A DNA stretch of 64,000 nt from Clostridium sp. JN-1 (GTDB taxonomy: Bacteria > Bacillota > Clostridia > Clostridiales > Clostridiaceae): contig NZ_CP033465.1 of NCBI RefSeq assembly GCF_003718715.1, forward strand, positions 248,001 to 312,000. Reading direction: 5' to 3'. Positions 16,889-26,270 of the stretch are shown here, in pieces (position 1 is the first letter of the stretch; each line of letters opens with the position of its first letter). Made by a program: the position numbers and the translations under genes. The notes under the pieces are model-generated. The model searched no databases, was not told the DNA's origin, and saw only the letters and a program-made list of their open reading frames with translations.

Positions 16889-17542
16889 ATGAATTATTAT
16901 GAAGGTGCAGATTTTCTGGGTAATTGGGAGTTAAGAAATAGATGTCAGACCAATCCTATATATCAAGTAAATCTTAATATTGAAAAGACAGGAGAAACAT
17001 ACAAATGTATTTGGAAGATAAATAAGGCGAACACTCAACATGAATATTTAGGAATTGGAATAGTTATTGATAATCAACTATTTGTATCAAGATTTTCTAA
17101 CAAAGTGCCTGGAGGGGGAGTAGGTTTATATAGACCAATTGGTGACTTAAGGTCTAACTCAGCACTTTGGGCATCTACACAAAATTTCAATACATTAGGT
17201 TCAGGAATCGCATTAAGGGAAGACACGAGTGAAAATTTTGAATATAATTATAAAGTTAGATATTTTATTAAAGGAAATGAATCTCCGACTTTTGATTTAA
17301 AAATTCTTAAAAGTCAACAAAATGAAATATATTTACTTAATTGGTCTGTAGATGATGAAGTTAAATTACATGGTGTTGGAATGATTAGTAAAGGACAAAT
17401 GCCCCTTGCCTATGGAGGTACAAATTTTGATTATGAAGTAGTTATCCTAAATATTGAACATGAAAATGGTAGAACCACTTTGAAGGAAAAATGCGGTTCA
17501 TTAAGTAATGGGTTAGCAGTAGAAACATTAGTTAGATGTTAG
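16889..17542 (+). CDS. Hypothetical protein
   Basis: The 217-residue protein begins MNYYEGADFLGNWELRNRCQ. ATG 16889 is chosen over 16874 because GGAGGG at 16876-16881 overlaps the earlier ATG and is 7 nt before the later one. The body looks beta-rich (YQVNLNIEKTGETYKCIWKI, YLGIGIVIDNQLFVSRF) with a glycine stretch (VPGGGVGLYRPIGDL), like a lipocalin- or avidin-type barrel, but no family is recognised. There is no signal peptide. It lies in decayed island DNA, yet its frame and ribosome binding site are intact. Confidence 0.6.
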   Translation: MNYYEGADFLGNWELRNRCQTNPIYQVNLNIEKTGETYKCIWKINKANTQHEYLGIGIVIDNQLFVSRFSNKVPGGGVGLYRPIGDLRSNSALWASTQNFNTLGSGIALREDTSENFEYNYKVRYFIKGNESPTFDLKILKSQQNEIYLLNWSVDDEVKLHGVGMISKGQMPLAYGGTNFDYEVVILNIEHENGRTTLKEKCGSLSNGLAVETLVRC

Positions 17543-17707
17543 TTTTATAGTATCTTTACATTGGCTGGAAGAAAAGTGAACTTAGATTCAGTAAGAAAAC
17601 TGCTCCTACATGGTTTTTCTGTATGTCTTACTTCCTTACTAATGGCTACAGGAATATACTGATACTTACTGATTATATTAATAGCGATTTGTGAAATCGA
17701 CATTAGT

Positions 17708-17871
17708 ACTGTTTACTCGCCAGCCCTTTGGTCTGTCGGTATCCTGTATACTATAAAAATAATCTATCTACATAATTACAATAATATAGTAAACTGGCAC
17801 GAGATACATTTATGCATCGAAGTGACAGGATACCACAACCGAATGAAGTGAGGGCGTGAGTTAACAGTTTA
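17708..17871. repeat. Imperfect long inverted repeat
   Basis: Two arms of about 45 nt (17708-17749 and 17823-17871) are imperfect reverse complements and include the perfect decamer ggtatcctgt / acaggatacc plus related actgtt-actc / gagttaacagt ends. They flank a 75-nt AT-rich spacer. This could be a replication-origin or transfer-site relic, given the rep-like pseudogene downstream. Confidence 0.5.
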
Positions 17872-18091
17872 TCATTCCTGTTTCTTTGCTGTATATTTCA
17901 GATATTCATTAATACTAATAGCAAATCTTTTTGCAAAATGGCCCTCTATACATTGGTATGACTAGGCTGAAAGGCGTTTTTAGGTAGTGCTAAAAACAGT
18001 GCATTGATTTTTCAGCAAAACAGATAAAAAAGAATACCAGCAGGAGTTAACCTACTGGCTTCACTGTTAACCTATTTTCTTTCTGTATATC

Positions 18092-18630
18092 TTAAAACGT
18101 ATCTTCTAAACTCCCAAATACTCTATAATCTATATTTTTAATTGCTCTACGGATTATTACAGGATTTGCAAGATAAGCATTAACCCTGCTGCCCCCAGCA
18201 GAGCATTTTCCAAATACAGGCACTTTGTATCAACTTTCTTTAAATTCATATTCAAAAGTCATTTTAAAATATTTAGACAGTACATTTCTTGTCATACCTA
18301 AATACTCACATAGGCTGGAAATGTCATGAAGATTATCAATGTCATCCTCACTATTACTTCTATCTTTAATCAGTACATATCTATTGCAAGCTAATAGGAA
18401 CAATACTGCATCATATATAAAGCCTATTTCTGATAATGATAGACCTGCTTCTGTAGCGCCTTAACTCCATCTACATAAGTTCTTGCAGATTTATTAGCTT
18501 GTGGGATTTCCGCCAACAAAATGATAGTTGCTGTTGATTATATATACAGGCTTCTTGGGAGTACCCTCTGTGATAACTATTCCGCAAGCTTTTAATTCAT
18601 CCATAACCCTTATAAAAGTTCTTCGTGGAG
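18092..18630 (-). pseudogene. Relic of a winged-helix, replication-initiator-like protein
   Basis: Minus-strand fragments read RRTFIRVMDELKACGIVITE, then PKKPVYIINSNYHFVGGNPT followed by two stops. The next readable segment is LSLSEIGFIYDAVLFLLACN, running to MTRNVLSKYFK, and it ends at a stop at 18230-18232. A third segment is GSRVNAYLANPVIIRRAIKN. The succession of a winged-helix segment, a FVGG-type motif and a NAYLANP segment resembles firmicute plasmid replication or regulatory proteins, but the family is uncertain. Multiple stops show it is dead. The plus-strand ORF over 18528-18821 has no ribosome binding site and is spurious. Confidence 0.5.
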
Positions 18631-18931
18631 TAATTAGTCATGTTTATTATAGTTCAGCAGTAGAAAGTGGTTTGTCTTTCTATGTAGCCAGTGTATTGTC
18701 ACCATTATTCAATCTACAGTATAAGAGTAATAGAAGTCACATAGCAGACATGCTGATTTTTTCCTCTTATAACAATGAACTAATATCATCCAAGTTTTTC
18801 CAATCAACTCAGAATGGTTGAACTTTACCAAGGGTGTAGAAAAGGTTATGGTAAGATATACATGTGGCAATATATACATATAGAAATTACAGAATAAAAA
18901 ATAATTTTATATAAATTAGAAGGGATAAATT
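18631..18931. other. Gene-free stretch
   Basis: No supported ORF or RNA is seen in this roughly 300-nt stretch. The last 60 nt are AT-rich and probably hold the promoter of the response-regulator gene starting at 18932. Confidence 0.5.
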
Positions 18932-19633
18932 ATGAATAAAAGGGTTAGAATTTTAGTAGTTGAAGATGACAATGATATTAATAAATTACTTTGTAGTATT
19001 TTTGAAAATAAGGGATATAGAGCTAGAGCGGCTTTTTCAGGAACAGAAGCTTTAATGTGTGTGGAAAACAAAAGTTGGGATATGATCTTATTAGATCTGA
19101 TGATTCCAGGGCTTAGTGGAGAAGAAACTATATTAAAAATAAGGGGAATCACAAAAGCTCCAATTATTATTGTTAGTGCAAAAACATCTAAAAGGACTAA
19201 ACTAGAATTATTAGAAAAGGGAGCAGATGACTTTATTTGTAAGCCTTTTGATCCAGATGAAGTGGCTGCAAGGGTTAACTCTAATTTGAGAAGATATTTA
19301 GAATTTTCCACAGATGATGAAAGGAAAAATAACATTTTAAGTTATAAAGATATTACTTTAAATACAGAAAGTAAGGAAGTAAAAGTTGGACAAACTATAA
19401 TTACATTAACAGCAAGAGAATTTGCAGTATTGGAGTTATTATTAACTAATCCTAATAAGGTGTACAGTAAAGCTAACATTTTTGAAAGTATATGGGGAGA
19501 AGAATTCTTAGGTGGCGATAATACTGTAAATGTACATGTAAGTAGGTTAAGAAATAAGCTATCTAGAGCTAATAATAATGGTGAAGATTACATAGAAACA
19601 GTTTGGGCAATGGGGTATAGATTAAGGAAATAG
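18932..19633 (+). CDS. OmpR-family response regulator (module 1)
   Basis: The 233-residue protein has a receiver domain (residues 5-118: VVEDDND acidic pair, phospho-acceptor Asp in MILLDLMIPG, Thr/Ser in VSAK, Lys in CKPFD) and a C-terminal winged helix (ITLTAREFAVLELLLTN, NTVNVHVSRLRNKLS, WAMGYRLRK). AGAAGGGATAA precedes the ATG. It begins a module of regulator, ABC ATPase, permease and kinase, the arrangement used by clostridia and bacilli to sense and resist peptide antibiotics. The gap to the ATPase gene is 171 nt and may contain a target promoter. Confidence 0.93.
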   Translation: MNKRVRILVVEDDNDINKLLCSIFENKGYRARAAFSGTEALMCVENKSWDMILLDLMIPGLSGEETILKIRGITKAPIIIVSAKTSKRTKLELLEKGADDFICKPFDPDEVAARVNSNLRRYLEFSTDDERKNNILSYKDITLNTESKEVKVGQTIITLTAREFAVLELLLTNPNKVYSKANIFESIWGEEFLGGDNTVNVHVSRLRNKLSRANNNGEDYIETVWAMGYRLRK

Positions 19634-19804
19634 TTAATTAAAATTTAATAAAAAAGTATATAGTAAAAAGATTTAATACTTTTGAAAGGTTTTAGCAAAG
19701 TTTTCTTATAAAATATTGCTTATTATAAACAGAGTGCGATGGAAGTATTAGAGCAGGTAGTCATTGGATAAAAGCATGTTTTATAAGAGGAGGTAAAATT
19801 TTAA

Positions 19805-20725
19805 ATGAATGAATATGTAATTAGATCTAATAGAATCACGAAAATATATAAAAAACATAAGGTGCTAGACAATATATCTATTAATATTAAGAAAGGTGAT
19901 ATATATGGATTCGTAGGAAAAAATGGTGCTGGTAAAACAACTATGATCAGGGTACTTACAGGACTTGTTATACCTAATGAGGGACAAGTTGAACTATTTG
20001 GAAGTAGTGAAGAGAAAGAAGTTATAAAAGAAAGAAGAAGAATTGGTACATTAATAGAATCACCGCAGCTATATCCAAATATGACCGCAAAAGAAAATCT
20101 TGAACTTATAAAAATTCAAAGAGGAATTCCAGGAACTAAATGTATTGATGAAGTTTTAGATTTAGTAGGACTTAATAATACAGCAAAAAAGAAAACTAAA
20201 AATTTTTCACTAGGAATGAAACAGCGACTAGGAATTGCTGTGGCACTTTTAAGTGATCCAGAACTTTTGATTTTAGATGAACCTATAAATGGACTGGACC
20301 CAATTGGAATAAAAGAAATAAGAGAACTTTTAATTAAATTAAATAAAGAAAGAGGAACTACCATTTTAATATCAAGTCATATATTATCTGAACTTACTCA
20401 AATTTCAAATAGATATGGTTTTATAAATGACGGAAAATTAATTGAAGAGGTAACCGCAAGTGAACTTTCTAATAAATGTAGAATGTATCTTCACCTTAAA
20501 ATAAACGATTCTTCAGATGTTTCAATTATTCTAGAAAATGAACTTGGAATAAAAGATTATGAAGTTTTCCCAGATAACATTATAAGAATATACAATGAAT
20601 TTGACGGGGAAAAAATTACTTTGGCTCTAGCTAAGCATAACATAGGAGTTAAGGAAATAATGAAAATGGGTGAATCCCTAGAAGATTATTTTACTAAATT
20701 AGTTGGAGGCGAAGATAATGAGTAA
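19805..20725 (+). CDS. ABC transporter ATP-binding protein, BcrA type (module 1)
   Basis: The 306-residue ATPase has Walker A (GKNGAGKTT), the signature FSLGMKQRLGIAVALL, Walker B (LLILDEPINGLDP) and the switch His (ISSHILSEL), with an extra C-terminal domain of about 90 residues typical of bacitracin/lantibiotic exporters. GAGGAGG precedes ATG 19805. The permease gene overlaps its last 8 nt. With the small permease it should form an exporter or self-protection pump for a membrane-active peptide. The substrate is unknown. Confidence 0.9.
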   Translation: MNEYVIRSNRITKIYKKHKVLDNISINIKKGDIYGFVGKNGAGKTTMIRVLTGLVIPNEGQVELFGSSEEKEVIKERRRIGTLIESPQLYPNMTAKENLELIKIQRGIPGTKCIDEVLDLVGLNNTAKKKTKNFSLGMKQRLGIAVALLSDPELLILDEPINGLDPIGIKEIRELLIKLNKERGTTILISSHILSELTQISNRYGFINDGKLIEEVTASELSNKCRMYLHLKINDSSDVSIILENELGIKDYEVFPDNIIRIYNEFDGEKITLALAKHNIGVKEIMKMGESLEDYFTKLVGGEDNE

Positions 20726-21473
20726 TTTAATTAGAGGAGAATTTTATAAATTAAGAAAAAGTAAGTATCTTATTGCAATTATATTAGCAATATTGGCGGT
20801 TATATTTATTTTGCCTAAAGGTTTTGATGCAAATATGACAAGTATGAGAGGTTCACTTCCTGAACAAGTCGCAAATGGAATATATTCAATAGGTTATGCA
20901 TTTGCATGGATTCCAATGACAAGTTTTATATTTGCTTTATTTGCGGGAGAATTTATCGCCAAAGATTTAAAAAATACTATGAGCAAAAGTTTTATTTATG
21001 GATATAAGAGAAGTAAAGTTATATTAAGTAAATTAATAGTTTTTATAATATCTTTTTTGTTTTTAGAATTAATATATATAACGTCTTTATGTATATATGC
21101 TTCAATTAACTATGGATTTTGTAGAACTTTAAATTATAGTACTATATTATATTTAATTAGAGTGATTGGTATTGGAATAATGTATAGTGCAGCAACCATG
21201 TCTATAGTTTATATGATTGCTATAATAACAAAAAGTAATGTGTGCACAACTATTTCACCATTTTTATTTATGTTAGCAATGGCAGCATTAAATGATAAAG
21301 AACCTACCGCCTCAATAATTAAATTTATATTCCCTTTTATGAGCGGCAGTGAGGCAATGGCTAGATTTGCACCAAAATCAGTTATTATAACGGGGATAAC
21401 TTCATCAATAGTAATTTTTGCAGTAACAACATTAATAAGTATTTTATATGTAAAGTATGAAGATATTAAATAA
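20718..21473 (+). CDS. ABC transporter permease, lantibiotic-protection type (module 1)
   Basis: The 251-residue protein has six hydrophobic helices (first LIAIILAILAVIFILP, last IVIFAVTTLISILY) and the N-terminal amphipathic start IRGEFYKLRKSKYL found in BcrB/NisG-like permeases. ATG 20718, after GGAGGCG, overlaps the ATPase gene by 8 nt, indicating translational coupling. The earlier in-frame ATG at 20703 has no ribosome binding site. It is the membrane partner of the preceding ATPase. Confidence 0.85.
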   Translation: MSNLIRGEFYKLRKSKYLIAIILAILAVIFILPKGFDANMTSMRGSLPEQVANGIYSIGYAFAWIPMTSFIFALFAGEFIAKDLKNTMSKSFIYGYKRSKVILSKLIVFIISFLFLELIYITSLCIYASINYGFCRTLNYSTILYLIRVIGIGIMYSAATMSIVYMIAIITKSNVCTTISPFLFMLAMAALNDKEPTASIIKFIFPFMSGSEAMARFAPKSVIITGITSSIVIFAVTTLISILYVKYEDIK

Positions 21474-21554
21474 TTAGGGAAAAAAAGGTTTAGATATATG
21501 TTAGAATAAAAGATCTATAGAATTTTGTTTATTACATAAGTTAGGAGAATTGAG

Positions 21555-22463
21555 ATGTATTTATTAGCTATTATCTTATTTATAATTTTTATAATTATAC
21601 TTTCAATAGTAATGTGTATTAAATTATTTGCATATAAAAGGCAAATACGGTATATCACGGATCAGATAAGAGAGTTTAAGGAGAGAAAAACAAATAAAAA
21701 GATTAATACTGAAATAAAAGATAAAAATATAGAAGAACTTGCTTATGAGATTAATGAGTACCTAGAACTTTATAAAAAAAATGAACAGGAAAAGATAGTA
21801 TTTGAAAATACATTAAAACAAGGAATAGCTAATATGTCTCATGATTTAAGAACTCCATTAACTTCAATAATAGGGTACTTAAAGTTACTTCAAAATGATG
21901 AAATAGATAAAAAAGAAGCGCTGGATATACTTAAGGATAAAACTAATAAATTAAATGTACTTATAAATGATTTTTTTGAGCTAGCTTCAATAGAAAGTGA
22001 AGATTATGAATTAGATATGACAAAAGTAAACCTAACTAATGTATTAAATGATGAAATCTTATCACTTTATGAGGCTTTTCAAAGCAAAGGATTTGAACCA
22101 AATATAAATATTTTGGATAAACCAATTTTTATAATAGGTGATAAAGACAGCTTAGAGAGAATAATAGATAATTTACTTTCTAATACATTGAAATATGCAG
22201 AAAAAGACATCGAAATAAATTTAAAAGAATCTAATGATAAAGTTATTTTAAAAATCTCCAATATATGTACAAGCATTGATGAAAAAGATGTATTGCATAT
22301 GTTTGATAGATTTTATGTGGCAGATAAGGTAAGAAAAGAACAAGGAATAGGACTTGGCCTTTCTATTGTAAAAAGTTTAATGGAAAAAATGGACGGAATC
22401 ATAACTTCAAAGTTTGAACAAAATAGAGTTTCCATAATATGCGAGTGGGAATGTATAAAATAA
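21555..22463 (+). CDS. Sensor histidine kinase, single membrane segment (module 1)
   Basis: The 302-residue protein has one N-terminal hydrophobic helix (residues about 3-27) and no extracytoplasmic domain. It then has a helical linker, the H-box ANMSHDLRTPLTSIIGYLKL with the phospho-acceptor His, N-box NLLSNTLKYAEKD and G-box QGIGLGLSIVKSL. It should phosphorylate the module 1 response regulator. With a single membrane segment it probably cannot sense an external ligand by itself and may take its signal from the ABC permease, as in Bce-type systems (inference). A strong terminator follows at 22545. Confidence 0.9.
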   Translation: MYLLAIILFIIFIIILSIVMCIKLFAYKRQIRYITDQIREFKERKTNKKINTEIKDKNIEELAYEINEYLELYKKNEQEKIVFENTLKQGIANMSHDLRTPLTSIIGYLKLLQNDEIDKKEALDILKDKTNKLNVLINDFFELASIESEDYELDMTKVNLTNVLNDEILSLYEAFQSKGFEPNINILDKPIFIIGDKDSLERIIDNLLSNTLKYAEKDIEINLKESNDKVILKISNICTSIDEKDVLHMFDRFYVADKVRKEQGIGLGLSIVKSLMEKMDGIITSKFEQNRVSIICEWECIK

Positions 22464-22544
22464 TATTGTTTTATATGTTTTTTAAGATGGTACACATAGA
22501 AACGGTAATAAAGTTCGTAAAGAAACAAGAATAAATAGGTTAAG

Positions 22545-22586
22545 GCCCTTGAGTGTAGATTGTACACTTGAGGGCTTTGTTGTTTT
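22545..22586 (+). terminator. Terminator of module 1
   Basis: A 13-bp stem (gcccttgagtgta / tacacttgagggc, two wobble pairs) with a 5-nt loop is followed by TTTGTTGTTTT. It separates module 1 from module 2. Confidence 0.8.
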
Positions 22587-22633
22587 GGAATATAGTAATT
22601 ATAGTTAATAAAATGAAGGGGATGAGAGGTATT

Positions 22634-23329
22634 TTGCCTAAAATATTATTAGTAGAAGATGATAAAAATATAAGCGAAATGATTACTGAGTATTTAATAA
22701 ATGACACATATGAGATTACACAAGTTTATGACGGAGAATCAGCAATTGATGAATTTCGAGCACATTCCTATGATTTGGTTTTGTTAGATTTAATGATTCC
22801 TAAAATTAATGGCATGAATGTTATGAAGAAAATAAGAGAGCATGATGTTACACCTATTATTATTATAACAGCTAAAGATAATGATACAGATAAGGCAATG
22901 GGGTTAGGATTTGGAGCAGATGATTATTTAACAAAACCATTTTCTTTAATTGAACTTTCAGCAAGAATTAAAGCAAATATAAGGCGTGTAACAAAGTATA
23001 ACAAAGAAAAAAGTGGTCATGAAGATGAGATAATTTATGTGAAGGACTTGGAAATTAATATATATAAACACTCTGTTATTAAAGAAGGAAAACAATTAAA
23101 TTTGACTTGTAAAGAATTCGAAATTTTAAAGCTGCTTGCTTCAAATTTGGGAAGAGTTTTTTCAAAAGAACAAATTTACAATCAAGTTTGGAAGGATCCT
23201 TATTATGGAGATGAAAATGTCATTAATGTACATATGAAAAGATTAAGAAATAAATTATCTGATGGTAAATCTAATTTTGAATATATTAAGACTTTGTGGG
23301 GAATTGGATATAAGATGGAGGAAAAATAG
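22634..23329 (+). CDS. OmpR-family response regulator (module 2)
   Basis: The receiver domain begins PKILLVEDDKNISEM, has the phospho-acceptor Asp in LVLLDLMIPK and Lys in LTKPFS, and is followed by a winged-helix effector (LTCKEFEILKLLASN, NVINVHMKRLRNKLS, WGIGYKME). I favour TTG 22634 (GAGAGG 5 nt upstream), giving 231 residues starting MPKILLV. ATGs at 22613 and 22622 are alternatives. The kinase gene starts 1 nt after the stop codon. The regulator is clearly paralogous to the module 1 regulator but divergent. Confidence 0.9.
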   Translation: MPKILLVEDDKNISEMITEYLINDTYEITQVYDGESAIDEFRAHSYDLVLLDLMIPKINGMNVMKKIREHDVTPIIIITAKDNDTDKAMGLGFGADDYLTKPFSLIELSARIKANIRRVTKYNKEKSGHEDEIIYVKDLEINIYKHSVIKEGKQLNLTCKEFEILKLLASNLGRVFSKEQIYNQVWKDPYYGDENVINVHMKRLRNKLSDGKSNFEYIKTLWGIGYKMEEK

Positions 23330-23330
23330 G

Positions 23331-24248
23331 ATGATAATATTATTATGTGTGTTAATTTTAATATTAGGGACAAGTTATATATTGGAACATAGAAAATATA
23401 CTCTTCAATCAAAACAAATTCAATATATATCTAACAAAATAGAATCTATTATTAAAAATGAAACAAGAGAATTAATTTTGATTCCTACAGAAAATGAATC
23501 AATAAAATCTATTGCGTCAAGTGTTAATCATTTATTGGATTATAGCAATCAGAATAAGAGTGCATATGAACATTCTAAGATATCTATGATGAGAATGTTA
23601 TCAAATATTTCACATGATTTGAAGACCCCCTTAACTACTTTAAAAGGATATGTGGAAATGTTAAGGATTAGATTCAATAATGATCAGATGATTATGAAAG
23701 TTGATTTGAGAATTAATGAAGTTGTGGAATTAATAAATAAATTTTTTAATCTTGCTAAGTTAGAATCTGGTGATAAAATACTTAATATTGTTAAGGTAAA
23801 TGCATGTGAAATATGCAGAAAAAATATGTTTGAACTTTATAATATACTTTCGCAGGAAGAATTTCATGTTGATATTAATATACCGGAAAAACCTATTTAT
23901 GTTAGTGCAGATGAAGAAGCATTGAATCGTGTATTAAAAAATATATTGAATAATGCTATTGAATATGGAAGTGATGGGAAATACATAGGTATAAGTATTG
24001 ATGCATATGAAAACACAGTTTGTATTGAAATTGAAGATCATGGCAAGGGAATTTTGGAAAAAGATAAAGAGAATGTTTTTGAAAGATTGTATACATTAGA
24101 AGATTCAAGAAGTAAAGATTATCAAGGCAGCGGATTGGGATTAACAATATCGAAGGAACTTATTGAACATATGAATGGAAAAATTGAGCTAACTAGCATT
24201 CCAAATAATAAAACAATATTTAATATAATATTACCAAAAGAAAAATAG
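23331..24248 (+). CDS. Sensor histidine kinase, single membrane segment (module 2)
   Basis: The 305-residue protein has one N-terminal hydrophobic helix (MIILLCVLILILGTSYIL), a linker, then H-box SNISHDLKTPLTTLKGYVEM, N-box NILNNAIEYGSDG, D-box EIEDHGKGI and G-box SGLGLTISKEL. ATG 23331 follows GGAGGAAAA located at the end of the regulator gene. As in module 1 there is no extracytoplasmic sensor domain. It pairs with the preceding regulator and probably controls the ABC genes that follow. Confidence 0.9.
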   Translation: MIILLCVLILILGTSYILEHRKYTLQSKQIQYISNKIESIIKNETRELILIPTENESIKSIASSVNHLLDYSNQNKSAYEHSKISMMRMLSNISHDLKTPLTTLKGYVEMLRIRFNNDQMIMKVDLRINEVVELINKFFNLAKLESGDKILNIVKVNACEICRKNMFELYNILSQEEFHVDINIPEKPIYVSADEEALNRVLKNILNNAIEYGSDGKYIGISIDAYENTVCIEIEDHGKGILEKDKENVFERLYTLEDSRSKDYQGSGLGLTISKELIEHMNGKIELTSIPNNKTIFNIILPKEK

Positions 24249-24329
24249 CAACTTAATAAAAAAGTAAGATTCATGACAGAAAAAAGATAAATTGGTTTGT
24301 TATATTAACTTATGAAAGGAGAGATCAAT

Positions 24330-25259
24330 ATGGATTATATATTAAAAACAAATGGACTTACTAAAATATATAAAGATAAGAAAGTAGTAGACAATGTAGA
24401 AATGCATATAAGAAAAGGTGAAATTTACGGATTTCTAGGCCCAAATGGAGCAGGAAAAAGTACAATACTTAAAATGATCCTTAATTTAGTAAGACCCAGT
24501 AAAGGGCAAATTATTCTTTTTGGAAAAGAAGTTAATGACAATAACTTTGAAACCTTAAAAAGGATAGGTTCTATTATAGAAAGCCCTTATTTTTACAGTA
24601 AATTAACAGGGAGGGAAAATCTAGAGCTTCATTGCGATTACATGGGTTATCACAATATAGAAAGAATAGATGAAGTTTTAAGCTTAGTAGGGTTATTGGA
24701 TATTGAAGGAAAGGCAGTTTGCAATTATTCATTAGGTATGAAACAAAGATTAGCAATTGCAAGAGCAATTCTTGCAAAACCAGAATTTCTTATATTGGAT
24801 GAGCCAATTAATGGCTTGGATCCAGAGGGGATTAAGGAAGTTCGTTCACTTATAAAAGCATTAAATGAAAAATACGGAATGACAATAATTATTTCAAGTC
24901 ATATCCTTTCTGAAATAGAATTAATTGCAGATACAGTTGGTATTATAAAAAATGGTAAGTTATTAGAAGAAGTATCTATGGAGAAAGTTCATGAGTATAG
25001 CAGCGAATTTATAGAATTAGAAGTAAATAATCCAAGTAAAGCAGGATACTTAATTAAAGAAGAAATGGGGATTTCAAACTATAAGATGATTTCTGAAAAC
25101 AAAATTCGCATATATGATATGGAGAAGTCCCCGAAGGTAATTTCAAGAGTACTCATTGAAAACGGTGTTGAATTAGAAAGCATAGGTAAAAAGGAAAGCA
25201 CTTTGGAAGAATATTTCTTGAAATTGATACAGGAGGATAATTATGCTGCAATTAATTAA
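24330..25259 (+). CDS. ABC transporter ATP-binding protein, BcrA type (module 2)
   Basis: The 309-residue ATPase has Walker A (GPNGAGKST), signature YSLGMKQRLAIARAIL, Walker B (FLILDEPINGLDP) and switch ISSHILSEIE, with the BcrA-type C-terminal extension. ATG 24330 is chosen (AAAGGAGA 6 nt upstream); the ATG at 24312 precedes that ribosome binding site. The permease gene overlaps the 3' end by 17 nt. Many motifs are shared with the module 1 ATPase, indicating an old duplication or paired acquisition. Confidence 0.9.
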   Translation: MDYILKTNGLTKIYKDKKVVDNVEMHIRKGEIYGFLGPNGAGKSTILKMILNLVRPSKGQIILFGKEVNDNNFETLKRIGSIIESPYFYSKLTGRENLELHCDYMGYHNIERIDEVLSLVGLLDIEGKAVCNYSLGMKQRLAIARAILAKPEFLILDEPINGLDPEGIKEVRSLIKALNEKYGMTIIISSHILSEIELIADTVGIIKNGKLLEEVSMEKVHEYSSEFIELEVNNPSKAGYLIKEEMGISNYKMISENKIRIYDMEKSPKVISRVLIENGVELESIGKKESTLEEYFLKLIQEDNYAAIN

Positions 25260-25950
25260 ATTGGAAATAAAGAAATATAAACTTAAAAGGTATATTAAAG
25301 GAGTAATTATAGCTATTCTTTGTATAATGGCTTTTTTAACTATGTCATTTATTGATAACAAGGTAAATACACCAAATGATTTAGATACATATGAAAGTGT
25401 TATATGGATGATAAATATTTTATCATTTGATGTTTCTTTGATATTTTCTTCAACAATAATTGGAAAGATTATTATAGGAGAATATAGGGATAAAACAATT
25501 TTAGTAATGTTTTCTTATCCCATAAATAGAAAAAAAATAATGTTGGCAAAACTATTTATAGTTGTTGTATTTGCAATGTTATGTGTACTTGTTAGCAATA
25601 TATTGTGCATACTATATACAGTAATTTTAGATTCTATTGTGGATGTGGCTGCAGGAAATTTTAGTTTTAGTTATATTTCTGCTGCATCTTTAACATTCTT
25701 GGCATTTACTGTAATGGCAGGAATCATGTCATTACTTCCCTTTATTGTTGGCATGAAGAAAAAATCAGTACCTTCAACAGTTGTAACAGCAGTTGTAATA
25801 TCAGCTTTAATGCAGCCTGTAATAGGGCATGATCCAGAATTAACAGAAACGCTTGCTAAATTAATTATTATTACTTTGATTACCCTGTTTTTTGCAGCAT
25901 ATACCATAATAAAAAGGATAAATAATATAGATGATGCAGATGCTGCTTAA
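25243..25950 (+). CDS. ABC transporter permease, lantibiotic-protection type (module 2)
   Basis: The 235-residue protein has six hydrophobic helices and a short basic amphipathic start (LIKLEIKKYKLKRYIKG), like BcrB/NisE-type permeases. ATG 25243 follows CAGGAGG inside the ATPase gene. It contains the motif IIGEYRDKTILVMFSYPINR, common in ABC-2 permeases of this class. It ends module 2. No clear terminator follows; the next gene is 320 nt away. Confidence 0.85.
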   Translation: MLQLIKLEIKKYKLKRYIKGVIIAILCIMAFLTMSFIDNKVNTPNDLDTYESVIWMINILSFDVSLIFSSTIIGKIIIGEYRDKTILVMFSYPINRKKIMLAKLFIVVVFAMLCVLVSNILCILYTVILDSIVDVAAGNFSFSYISAASLTFLAFTVMAGIMSLLPFIVGMKKKSVPSTVVTAVVISALMQPVIGHDPELTETLAKLIIITLITLFFAAYTIIKRINNIDDADAA

Positions 25951-26270
25951 TTTAATAATTACAGATGGGAGCTTTAAGGTGCAGTAATTAATTTGGCTTG
26001 AATACAGGGACTTTTGGTATTTTTTTTGTGAAGTGTGTAACCCTTGGCAGAAATGGATATAATTTAACATAGGGTTATTAAGTGGAATTATCTATGTTAT
26101 AATATTTATGTAAAATATAGTATGAAGTCACTAAAATGTGTAATATAGAGTTGCTTTAGAGATTTTATCAAAAGGCCTAGCAGCACCTGCTTGGGTAAAC
26201 CTATTAGAAACATATTGATATTACCATACTTCAAATTTTTATATAATTATTTATAGGGGAGAGTGATTAT
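25951..26270. other. Intergenic region before the hydrolase gene
   Basis: No ORF with a ribosome binding site or RNA gene is seen in this 320-nt gap. It must contain the hydrolase promoter. A TATAAT-like box occurs near 26097-26104 (gttataatat). Nothing resembling a second ssrA 3' end (attR) is present. Confidence 0.4.

Noticed and set aside
18528-18821. 97-codon plus-strand ORF
   Set aside because: It is antisense to the winged-helix relic, has no ribosome binding site and its sequence resembles no protein.
26130-26270. Possible right attachment site or terminator of the island
   Set aside because: No copy of the ssrA 3' end and no stem with a T-run could be found.
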